Source: Opitutaceae bacterium (lineage in GTDB: Bacteria; Verrucomicrobiota; Verrucomicrobiia; Opitutales; Opitutaceae). From it: 64,000 nucleotides of DNA. Position numbers and translations under genes: made by a program. Where the stretch lies: NCBI GenBank assembly GCA_016795545.1, contig JAEUGX010000068.1, positions 17,257 to 81,256 on the forward strand, written 5' to 3'. The notes beneath the pieces are model-generated. The model was not told the DNA's origin. It saw nothing but the letters and a program-made list of their open reading frames with translations, and ran no database searches. Every line of letters starts with the position of its first letter. Positions within the stretch are counted from its first letter, which is position 1. This document shows, piece after piece, positions 1 to 6,969 of the stretch.

Positions 1-1
1 G

Positions 2-1087
2 CGCATGCGGCCGTTCGAGGAGGCCACCACCAAGCTGGAGGACGAGCAGCGCCTCCTGACCACGCTCAAACTCACACTGCGGCAGCGCGAGATCGACTTC
101 CAGGTGCCGAAAAAGACGATCGAGATCCTCAACACCGCCGAGCCGGCGAACTTCGCGAGCAAGCCCAACTGGGCGCTGAACACGCTGTTCGCCTTCGTCT
201 TCGGTGCGATCCTCGGCGTCGGCGCCGCCGTCCTGCTGGAATATTTCGACACCAGCTTCCGCAACGTCGCCGACGTCGAGACCAAGCTGAAGCTGCCCGT
301 GCTCGGAGTCATCCCCTTCATGCGCGAGCCGGGGGAGGTCCACGACCCGAGCTCGCCCGAGGGCGAGCCCTACCGGGTGCTGCAGACCAATCTCAACCTC
401 GCCCTCCGCGCCGGGCAGCCGGCCGTGCTCGTGGTGTTGTCCTCCGGGCCGGGCGAGGGCAAGTCGACCACGCTGCGGCAGATGGCCCTCTGCATGGCCG
501 CGGCGGGCGAGCGCGTCCTGCTGATCGACTCCGACGTGCGCCGCCCGACCCAGCACAAGCTGGCCGGCCTGCCGCGCGAACCCGGCCTGACCGATCTCGT
601 CCTGAACAAGGCGGCCTGGACCGAGGCCGTCCGGCGCGACCGCTCGGGGCTGCTGGACTTCATCCCCGCCGGGGCCGCCGCGAACAACGTGACCCTCAGC
701 CTGCTGTACGCCGGCAAGCTGCGCGAGCTGGTGGCGGAGTTCCGGGGACGCTACGACAAGATCCTCTTCGATTCGCCGCCGATCATCGGCGTCAGCGACG
801 CGTCCGTGCTGGCCAGCATCGCCGACGGCGCCATCCTGCTCATCCAGCACCGCCGCAACCCGGAGAGCATGGTCCAGCGCGCGCGCCAGATCATCGAGGG
901 CCTCAAGGTGCCGATCATCGGCGTCGTCCTCAACCAGGTCCCCACCGGCACGGGGGAGGACTACGGGTACTACACGAGCAACTACTCCTACTATTCCCAC
1001 GACAAGGCAGCGGCCTCCGGCCGGACCGAGGGCGGCCGCGCCTCCGAGCGCCTCGACTTGACCGAAAAAACCAAGCGCCGAAGCTGA
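2..1087 (+). CDS. Exopolysaccharide chain-length determinant / tyrosine autokinase (Wzc/CpsD type), C-terminal part
   Basis: Only the C-terminal ~360 residues are inside the window; the frame is open to the left edge, so the ATG at base 5 is probably internal. Numbering from that ATG: the end of the periplasmic coiled coil, a membrane segment at about 57-79, then a BY-kinase domain with Walker A GPGEGKST (148-155), Walker A' LLIDSDVRRP and Walker B ILFDSPP. The C terminus has a tyrosine cluster (EDYGYYTSNYSYYSH), the usual autophosphorylation tail. Known family role: an inner-membrane kinase that controls polymer length and export in Wzx/Wzy-type exopolysaccharide systems. This predicts polysaccharide genes to the left of the window. 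No terminator was identified after the stop. The family is clear; the substrate polymer is not. Confidence 0.9.
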   Translation, partial: RMRPFEEATTKLEDEQRLLTTLKLTLRQREIDFQVPKKTIEILNTAEPANFASKPNWALNTLFAFVFGAILGVGAAVLLEYFDTSFRNVADVETKLKLPVLGVIPFMREPGEVHDPSSPEGEPYRVLQTNLNLALRAGQPAVLVVLSSGPGEGKSTTLRQMALCMAAAGERVLLIDSDVRRPTQHKLAGLPREPGLTDLVLNKAAWTEAVRRDRSGLLDFIPAGAAANNVTLSLLYAGKLRELVAEFRGRYDKILFDSPPIIGVSDASVLASIADGAILLIQHRRNPESMVQRARQIIEGLKVPIIGVVLNQVPTGTGEDYGYYTSNYSYYSHDKAAASGRTEGGRASERLDLTEKTKRRS

Positions 1088-1120
1088 GCCGGGGCAAGGC
1101 CGGCGGGGACTCCGGCAACG

Positions 1121-1387
1121 GCCCGCGGAACACGCGGAAGACACGGAAGGGGGAAGGCTTGGCCTGGAACGCTGGGGGGGCACGAGCAGAACGCGGAGTC
1201 TGGCGCCCATCTGCGCCAATGCACGAGCCCTGCCGTGAGCTTGGCTCAGTCGGGCATGCGGGGGAGGATTGAGTGAGAGCGGGAAGAGCCGATTCGCGGA
1301 GTCCTTCCGCCGTCCGCCACGCGCGCCCACATCGGGGCCACCGTTTCCAGCCCCTTACATTCCGTGTCCTTCGTGTATTCCGTGGGC
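1121..1387. repeat. Intergenic inverted repeat pair, CGTG-rich
   Basis: The 333-base gap between the kinase gene and plsC holds no convincing gene. It is bounded by two imperfect copies of one motif in opposite orientation: GCGGAACACGCGGAAGACAC at 1124-1143 within 1121-1150, and TTCCGTGTCCTTCGTGTATT at 1360-1379 within 1360-1387. The same plus-oriented motif ending TATTCCGTGGGC recurs at 6865-6892. The sequence between the two arms is not recognisable. Confidence 0.6.
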
Positions 1388-1420
1388 TCTGGTTAAATTC
1401 GACTCGGCCTTCTTTCCGGC

Positions 1421-2080
1421 TTAGATGACCGCAGAGCGCGGTGGCGGCAGGGCGGCGATCCGGTCCATGATCCGCTGTGCCGCGACTTCGTAGCGCGCCT
1501 TGCCGGCGGCGGGGTCGTCGTAGTCGGCGGCGGCGATGGGCGGGCCGAAGACGATGGTCACCGGCGTGCCCAGGCGGGGCAGGCTCCGTCCCTTGCCGAA
1601 GGCCTCGAACGAGCCATACACGCGGCAGGGGACGACCGGCACGCCGGTCTTGCACGCCATCAGCCCGACGCCGGCCTTCGGTTTCTGGAGCCGTCCGTCC
1701 GGCGAGCGGGTGCCCTCGGGAAACAGCACGATCACCCGCTGTTCTTTCAGCGCCTGGAGGACCCGCTTGATGGCGCCGACGTCCCCGCTGTCGCGTTCGA
1801 CCGGGATGGTCTCCACCCGGTCAAGCCACCACGAGAGGACCCGGTTGCTCCAGAGGCTCTTGCGGGCGAAGAAGCGCATCTGCCGGAAGACCTGGCAGCC
1901 GACCAGCGGCGGATCGAGGTGGCTGGCGTGGTTCGAAGCGATGAGGAAGGGCCCGTCGACCGGAAAATTCTCGGTGCCGACCACCTCGCCGCGGAACCAC
2001 ATCTCGTAGATCGAGTGCGCCAGGTAGTGGAAGAAGCCGTAGAACGGCTTCATCTTCAGCTGGTCGGGCGTGTGGGGCAT
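1421..2080 (-). CDS. plsC: 1-acyl-sn-glycerol-3-phosphate acyltransferase
   Basis: 219 residues, a normal length for the PlsC/LPLAT family. It transfers an acyl group to the sn-2 position of lysophosphatidic acid to give phosphatidic acid at the inner face of the cytoplasmic membrane. Catalytic motif NHASHLDP (H-x4-D) lies at about residues 50-57 and the glycerophosphate-binding block FPEGTRS near 121-127; a further block PVVPCRVYGS follows. The ATG at 2080 is 15 bases after the cmk stop, so it is the last gene of the tyrA-aroA-cmk-plsC run. No Shine-Dalgarno is obvious. The family is certain; the acyl donor (acyl-ACP or acyl-CoA) cannot be told. Confidence 0.92.
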   Translation of the reverse strand: MPHTPDQLKMKPFYGFFHYLAHSIYEMWFRGEVVGTENFPVDGPFLIASNHASHLDPPLVGCQVFRQMRFFARKSLWSNRVLSWWLDRVETIPVERDSGDVGAIKRVLQALKEQRVIVLFPEGTRSPDGRLQKPKAGVGLMACKTGVPVVPCRVYGSFEAFGKGRSLPRLGTPVTIVFGPPIAAADYDDPAAGKARYEVAAQRIMDRIAALPPPRSAVI

Positions 2081-2095
2081 GGCGCGGAAGAAGGG

Positions 2096-2773
2096 TCAGG
2101 CGGTCGCGGCCGGCAGCCGGGTGGCGATCATGGCCGCCATCCGGGCCACCACCTCGTCGAGGGTCAGGTGGGTCGTGTCGATGTCGGTGGCGCCTGCCGG
2201 GCAGGTGAGCGGCGAGGCCTTGCGGGAGGAGTCGATCCGGTCCCGCTCGGCGATCGAGTCCTGCTGGCCCTCGCGGGCGCGGCGCTTGGCGCGCTCGGCC
2301 GGGTCGGCGTGCAGGAAGAAGCGGAAGTCGGCCTGGGGAAAGATGACGGAGCCGATGTCGCGCCCTTCCATCACGAGTCCGCGCAGGCCATGGCGGCGGG
2401 CGACGTCGGCCTGGCCCCGCTGGTAGCCGAGCAGCGTGCCGCGGACCTCCGGCACCGCGGCGTAGTGCGAGACCTGCTCGTTGACGCGCGCGCTGCGGAT
2501 CTCGGGGCCGGCGGGGCGACCGTCGACCAGCATCTGTGCCGAGCGCCCGGTCAGCCGGGTGTCCAGGCGCAGCCGGTCCAGCGCGGCGCTCAGGGCCGGC
2601 AGGTCGGTCGGCGGCACGCCGCGCTGCAGGAGCTCGCTGGTGAGCTGCCGGTAGAAGGAGCCCGTGTCGACATGGAGCAGGTCGAAGCGCTCGGCCAGGA
2701 TCCGCGAGGACGACGACTTGCCGGAGGCGGCCCCGCCGTCGATCGCGACGATGATGAAGGGTGTCGGCGCCAT
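2096..2773 (-). CDS. cmk: Cytidylate kinase
   Basis: 225 residues. It phosphorylates CMP/dCMP to the diphosphate using ATP. The P-loop GGAASGKS is at residues 13-20, followed by the HVDTGSFYR block (cytidylate kinases carry D-[TS]-G-[AS]-x-YR) and the VMEGRDIGSVIFP block that binds nucleotide. The frame is open 96 bases further upstream, but that extension lies inside the aroA end and shows no family similarity. The ATG at 2773 starts directly before the kinase fold and 5 bases after the aroA stop, so it is the start chosen. It is co-directional with aroA upstream and plsC downstream, a common bacterial order. Confidence 0.93.
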   Translation of the reverse strand: MAPTPFIIVAIDGGAASGKSSSSRILAERFDLLHVDTGSFYRQLTSELLQRGVPPTDLPALSAALDRLRLDTRLTGRSAQMLVDGRPAGPEIRSARVNEQVSHYAAVPEVRGTLLGYQRGQADVARRHGLRGLVMEGRDIGSVIFPQADFRFFLHADPAERAKRRAREGQQDSIAERDRIDSSRKASPLTCPAGATDIDTTHLTLDEVVARMAAMIATRLPAATA

Positions 2774-2778
2774 GGCGC

Positions 2779-4029
2779 TCAAGCAGAGCCCGCGCGGAGG
2801 CGGTCGAGCAAGGCAAAGAATTCCGGGAAGGTCTTGGCGCAGCAGGCCGGGTCGAGGATCGTCAGCCACGGACGGCCGTCGCCGTGCCGGTCATGGCAGC
2901 CGAGGATGCCGAAGCTCATCGCGAACCGGTGGTCGTGGTAGGTCTCGATCTCGACGCCGGCGACCAGCGGCCGCGGGTGGATCTCCAGGGAGTCCTCCGC
3001 CTCGATCACATGCTGGCCGAGCTTGCGCAGCTCGCGGGCCATGCCGGCGACCCGGTCGGTCTCCTGCCGGCGGGTGTGCGCGATGCCGGTGAGGCGGGTC
3101 GGCCCGTCGAGCAGCGGGGCCAGCGCCGCCAGGGTCAGGAAGGTGTCGGAGAAGTCGTTGAAGTCGGCCGCGATGCCGGTCGACGACGGGCCGAACGCCA
3201 CGCGGTCGCCCTCGAAGCGGATGTTGCCCCGGCGCGCGAGCAGCCGGATGAACTCGACGTCGCCCTGCAGCGCGTCCGGCCCCGCGTTCAGGCCGCCGAG
3301 GCGGAGCTCCCCGCCGCGGAACGAGACCAGGGCCGCGAAGTAGCTGGCCGCGGTGGCGTCGCCCTCGATGGCATACTCGGCCGGCCCGGCGGCGAACTGC
3401 CGCACCATCTGCTCGGTCATGGCCACGAACGGACGGGACACGGTGCCGCCGACGAGGCTGACGGCCAGCGGCGTGCGGGCGTGCGGCGCCACCATCAGCA
3501 GCGCCGACAGCAGCTGGCTGCTCTCCGAGGCGTCGAGGCGCACCGGCCCGCCGCGCAGCCCGGCGGTGCGGAGGGTGAACGGGAACTGGCGGGCGGTGGC
3601 GGTGGCGCCCTGCGTGGCCAGGGCGTCGAGCAGCGCCCCGATCGGGCGCCGGCGCATGGCCGCGTCGCCGTCGAAATGGTAGACCCCGTCGGGCCGGAGG
3701 CAGACGAACGCCGTGAGGAAGCGGGCCGCGGTGCCGGCGTTGCCGACGTCGAGCACGGCCTCGCGCGCCGGGATCTCCCCGCCGCGGCCGGTGATCCGGA
3801 GGGTCAGCGCCGCCTCGTCGGTCTCGACCGCGAAGCCCAGCGTCCGCAGGGCGGCCACCATGATGCGGGTGTCGCGGCTGAAGAGCGCCCCGTGCAGGGT
3901 CACGGGCCCGTCGGCGAGCGCGGCCAGGATCAGCGCCCGGTTGGTGATGCTCTTGGACCCGGGCAGGGTGAGCGTGCCGCGGACCGGGCGGGTGAAGGGG
4001 ACGATGGGCAGGGCGGGGGGCAGGTTCAC
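2779..4029 (-). CDS. aroA: 3-phosphoshikimate 1-carboxyvinyltransferase (EPSP synthase)
   Basis: 416 residues. It joins shikimate-3-phosphate and PEP in the sixth step of the shikimate pathway. The signature LPGSKSITNRALI is at about 22-34, GNAGTAARFLTAF near 96-108, the DGDAAMRRRPIGAL block follows, and the C-terminal YHDHRFAMSFGILG block carries the catalytic-region residues. The start is GTG at 4029, 16 bases after the tyrA stop; the protein begins MNLPPALPIV and reaches the first beta strand quickly. It sits between tyrA and cmk in one transcription direction, consistent with an aromatic amino acid operon. Confidence 0.95.
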   Translation of the reverse strand: MNLPPALPIVPFTRPVRGTLTLPGSKSITNRALILAALADGPVTLHGALFSRDTRIMVAALRTLGFAVETDEAALTLRITGRGGEIPAREAVLDVGNAGTAARFLTAFVCLRPDGVYHFDGDAAMRRRPIGALLDALATQGATATARQFPFTLRTAGLRGGPVRLDASESSQLLSALLMVAPHARTPLAVSLVGGTVSRPFVAMTEQMVRQFAAGPAEYAIEGDATAASYFAALVSFRGGELRLGGLNAGPDALQGDVEFIRLLARRGNIRFEGDRVAFGPSSTGIAADFNDFSDTFLTLAALAPLLDGPTRLTGIAHTRRQETDRVAGMARELRKLGQHVIEAEDSLEIHPRPLVAGVEIETYHDHRFAMSFGILGCHDRHGDGRPWLTILDPACCAKTFPEFFALLDRLRAGSA

Positions 4030-4045
4030 CGGAAAAGCGCGCGGG

Positions 4046-4900
4046 TCACGGGATCGGGCGGAACTGGTCGCGGTACGCCTTGCCGCGCTCGATGACGGCC
4101 TGCACCTCGAACCAGTCGCGGTTGGCGAGCGCGCGCTCCATGCCGTGCAGCTCCTCCTGGTAGCCGCGCAGGGCGCGGAGGACCTCGTCGCGATTCTGCT
4201 CCAGGATGGTCTTCCAGAGGCGCGGGTCGCTGCCGGCGATGCGCGTGGTGTCCCGCAGCCCCCCGCCGGCGAAGTTGCGCCAGGCCGGGTCGCGCCGGTT
4301 CAGGCAGGCGCAGAGCGTCGAGGCGATCACCTGCGGGAGATGGCTGATGTGCGCGACGATCTCGTCGTGGGTGTCGGGCGCGCAGGTGGCCACGTCCGCG
4401 TCGCAGGCCCGCCAGAAGGCCGCGACGCGGCCGGTCGCGGCCGCGTCCGTCTCCGGCAGCGGCGTGACAAACACCGTGCGGCGGGCGAACAGGTCGGCCC
4501 GGCCGTGCTCCCAGCCGGTCTTTTCCGAGCCCGCCATGGGATGCGAGCCGACAAAGTGCGCGCGCGGCGCCAGGGCCTGGTGGCCGGCGCGGCAGATCTC
4601 GCCCTTGACGCTGCCGACGTCGGTCACGAGCGCGCCCGGCGCGAGGCCCGGGGCGGCCTGGCGGACCAGGGGCACGATCTGGTCGACCGGCGCGCAGACG
4701 ACCACGAGCTGGGCGTCGCGCACCGCGTCCGCCGGCGTGTCGGCCACCCGGTCGCACCAGGGCTGGCCCTGCAGCTCCAGCCGGGTTTCGGGCCGGCGGG
4801 CCCAGAGCACGGTGCGCCGGGCGCTGCCGTAATGGCGCGCCGCCCGGGCGACGGAGCCGCCGAGGAGGCCGGGGGCGAGGATGGCGATCTGGTCGAACAC
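4046..4900 (-). CDS. tyrA: Prephenate dehydrogenase
   Basis: 284 residues. NAD(P)-dependent oxidative decarboxylation of prephenate to 4-hydroxyphenylpyruvate in tyrosine synthesis. The N-terminal Rossmann motif is a variant, LAPGLLGGSVA (residues 8-18). The DVGSVKG and GSHPMAGSEKTGW blocks typical of prephenate dehydrogenases follow, then SHLPQVIAS in the helical C-terminal domain. No ACT domain or chorismate mutase domain is fused. The start is GTG at 4900, since no ATG lies just upstream in frame. It is the first enzyme gene of the tyrA-aroA-cmk-plsC run; an 84-base gap separates it from the EVE gene upstream, so a promoter may lie there. Confidence 0.92.
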   Translation of the reverse strand: MFDQIAILAPGLLGGSVARAARHYGSARRTVLWARRPETRLELQGQPWCDRVADTPADAVRDAQLVVVCAPVDQIVPLVRQAAPGLAPGALVTDVGSVKGEICRAGHQALAPRAHFVGSHPMAGSEKTGWEHGRADLFARRTVFVTPLPETDAAATGRVAAFWRACDADVATCAPDTHDEIVAHISHLPQVIASTLCACLNRRDPAWRNFAGGGLRDTTRIAGSDPRLWKTILEQNRDEVLRALRGYQEELHGMERALANRDWFEVQAVIERGKAYRDQFRPIP

Positions 4901-4984
4901 GTGGTGCAGGGAGCAGAGGGAAACCAGGAATGGCTCCGAGGGAACACAATTTTCCGGCCCGGGGGCGGCCCGGTGCAGGGGGGC

Positions 4985-5398
4985 TCAGCCGCCCCCCAGC
5001 TTGGTGAGGCGGGCGAACTCGGCCGGCTGCAGCGGCATGACCGAGAGCCGGCCCTGACGCACCAGCCCGATCGCCTGCAGCGCGGCGTCGGCCTTGACCG
5101 CCGCCAGCGGCACGGGGCGGGGGAGCGGCCGGACCGCGGCGAGCTCCACCGCCACCCAGCCCGGCTCCTTCGCGGTGGCGTCGGGGAACGCGGTCCGGGT
5201 GACGCGGGCCACGCCCACGACGCTCTTGCCGTCGCCGCTGTGGTAGAAGAGCACCTGGTCGCCCGTTCGCATGCCCTTGAGATGCAGGCGGGCGGCGTAA
5301 TTGCGCACGCCGGTCCAGTCGGTGCGGCCGTCGCGGACAAGATCGTCCCACGAGTAGGTTTCGGGTTCGGACTTCACGAGCCAGTATTGCATTGTCAT
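4985..5398 (-). CDS. EVE domain protein
   Basis: 137 residues from the ATG at 5398 (a second ATG at 5392 gives MQYWLVKSEP, the usual N terminus of the family). The hallmarks are WLVKSEPETYSWDDL at the start, the WTGVRNYAARLHLKGM block, and GDQVLFYHS. EVE proteins have a PUA-like fold and are thought to bind modified nucleotides; the cellular role of this small stand-alone form is not established. The reading frame stays open to 5473, but that extension would overlap the divergent small gene at 5428. Only about 30 bases separate the two divergent starts. Confidence 0.88.
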   Translation of the reverse strand: MTMQYWLVKSEPETYSWDDLVRDGRTDWTGVRNYAARLHLKGMRTGDQVLFYHSGDGKSVVGVARVTRTAFPDATAKEPGWVAVELAAVRPLPRPVPLAAVKADAALQAIGLVRQGRLSVMPLQPAEFARLTKLGGG

Positions 5399-5427
5399 CG
5401 GAGGAGCCGCTTGGTCGGATGCGGGGA

Positions 5428-5559
5428 ATGGACGAGCAGGACCCGGAGTTAGAAAAAAAAGCCCGCCGGGCACAAACGATTCTTTACGCGGTCATGATTT
5501 TCTTCGTGATCCTGCCGTTTATCTTGCTGTGGCTGAAAAATCGGGGAGTATTCGGCTGA
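5428..5559 (+). CDS. Small single-pass membrane protein, unknown
   Basis: A 43-residue frame starting ATG at 5428 and ending TGA at 5557-5559. A nearby in-frame ATG at 5419 would add three residues and has GGAGGA at 5400-5405 upstream, somewhat far. The peptide begins MDEQDPELEKKARRAQ: an acidic then basic head, followed by one hydrophobic segment (about residues 18-36) ending WLKNRG. The layout predicts a single membrane span with a charged cytoplasmic N terminus. It lies 16 bases before the PIN/TRAM gene in the same direction, so it is likely cotranscribed and may be a small partner of that membrane protein. I do not recognise a family. Confidence 0.55.
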   Translation: MDEQDPELEKKARRAQTILYAVMIFFVILPFILLWLKNRGVFG

Positions 5560-5575
5560 GCCGCCGCCCCCACGC

Positions 5576-6592
5576 ATGAACAAGACGCTCCTGGTCATCC
5601 GGGTATTTTTCATCGCCCTGTGCGCGCTGGCCAGCTGGCTGCTGTGCTACACCGTCGAGGAGTGGGACCACCGGCGCGGCCTGGCGGTCGCGATCGGGCT
5701 GATGATCGGCACGCTGGTGGTGCTGGTGGACCTGATGCTGAAGGGCTTCTCGCTCCGCGGCCTGACCGCCCTGACCTTCGGCCTGGCGGTCGGCTCGGTG
5801 GTGGCCTGGCTCATCTCGAACTCGCCGCTGCTGAACAAGGGCGATCCGCAGACCATCTACCTGGTGCAGATGGCGCTGTTCGTGATCTGCACCTACCTCG
5901 GCACCGTGATCGCCCTGCGGGGCAAGGACGACTTCAACCTGGTGATCCCCTACGTGCGGTTCGTGCCGCACGAGGTCGACGTGCCGCTGGTGGTGGTGGA
6001 CACCAGCGCGCTGATCGACGGCCGCATCGCGAAGGTCTGCGAGACGCAGTTCCTGACCGCGGCGCTGATCATCCCGAGCTTTGTCCTGACCGAGCTGCAG
6101 GGCATCGCGGACTCGGCCGACCCCGTGAAGCAGGCGCGCGGCCGCCGCGGCCTGCAGGTGCTCAACGAGCTGCGCGCCATCAAGCACCTCGACATCCGCA
6201 TCCACCAGAGCGAGGTGGCGCGCCGGCAGGACATCGAGGCCAAGCTGGTCTTCATCGCGCAGTCGCTGCGGGCGAAGCTGCTGACCACCGACACCAATCT
6301 CGCCACGATGGCCAAGTTCCAGGGCGTGCCCTGGCTCAACCTGCACGCGCTGGAAAACGCGCTGCGGCCCGAGATCGTGATCGGCGAGAGCATCGCCATC
6401 GACCTGGTCAAGGCGGGCAAGGAGGAGGGCCAGGCGCTCGGTTACCTGAACGACGGCTCCATGGTGGTGGTGAACAACGCCCGCGCCTTCGTGGGCAAGC
6501 GGGTGACCGCCGAGATCATCGGCGTCCTCCCCAGCGCCGGCGGCAAGATGGTCTTCGCGCGCCTGCTCGGCGAGATGTCCACGACCGTCTGA
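5576..6592 (+). CDS. PIN and TRAM domain membrane protein (YacL type)
   Basis: 338 residues. The first ~115 residues form four hydrophobic segments (about 5-24, 37-53, 61-80 and 98-113). A PIN nuclease-like domain follows, with acidic residues in VVVDTSALIDGR, the conserved E of LTELQGIAD and LLTTDTNLATMA. The C terminus is a TRAM domain (about 270-335, EEGQALGYLNDGSMVVVNNA). This is the architecture of the YacL/PilT-N-terminus membrane family; the PIN acidic residues are intact, so RNase activity is plausible but the target is unknown. The 377-base gap after it contains only repeats. Confidence 0.88.
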   Translation: MNKTLLVIRVFFIALCALASWLLCYTVEEWDHRRGLAVAIGLMIGTLVVLVDLMLKGFSLRGLTALTFGLAVGSVVAWLISNSPLLNKGDPQTIYLVQMALFVICTYLGTVIALRGKDDFNLVIPYVRFVPHEVDVPLVVVDTSALIDGRIAKVCETQFLTAALIIPSFVLTELQGIADSADPVKQARGRRGLQVLNELRAIKHLDIRIHQSEVARRQDIEAKLVFIAQSLRAKLLTTDTNLATMAKFQGVPWLNLHALENALRPEIVIGESIAIDLVKAGKEEGQALGYLNDGSMVVVNNARAFVGKRVTAEIIGVLPSAGGKMVFARLLGEMSTTV

Positions 6593-6690
6593 TCCGGGCC
6601 GGACCGTTGAGCGGTGAGCGATGAGGGTGAGGCGCTCAATCCCGCCGGGATGGCCGGGCGGGGAGGATTCCGGAATAACGCGGAGGTGGG

Positions 6691-6892
6691 CCCGCTAATC
6701 ACGCGAAAGCGTGCGAATGGAGGGGTGGGAGGATGGGTTGAGAGATCAGGAGGCTGAGCCCGATTCCGCACTTCCATCCGGCCTTCCTCATTTTCCTTTC
6801 TCGGCTCCCTCCCCTCGATTCGTCCCCTTCGCGCCATTTCGCGGGCCTGCCTTGTCCCATCCTTTTCCGTGTGCTCCGTGTATTCCGTGGGC
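6691..6892. repeat. Intergenic repeat region with CGCGAAAG/TTCGCG and CGTGTATTCCGTGG motifs
   Basis: The gap from 6593 to 6969 has no convincing gene. It contains a segment at 6691-6720 (CCCGCTAATCACGCGAAAGC at its start) and its imperfect inverse at 6818-6846 (ending CGCCATTTCGCGGGC). At 6865-6892 there is a further motif ending CCGTGTATTCCGTGGGC, which matches the motif at 1360-1387 closely. The two gaps therefore share one repeat family. Direction and function are unknown. Confidence 0.55.
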
Positions 6893-6969
6893 TGTGCCAG
6901 TAGTTGTCAGGGGTGCGTTTAAGGGGTAAGCGGCTTGATCATCGCTTCAACCGTTTGAGTCCGCATCGG

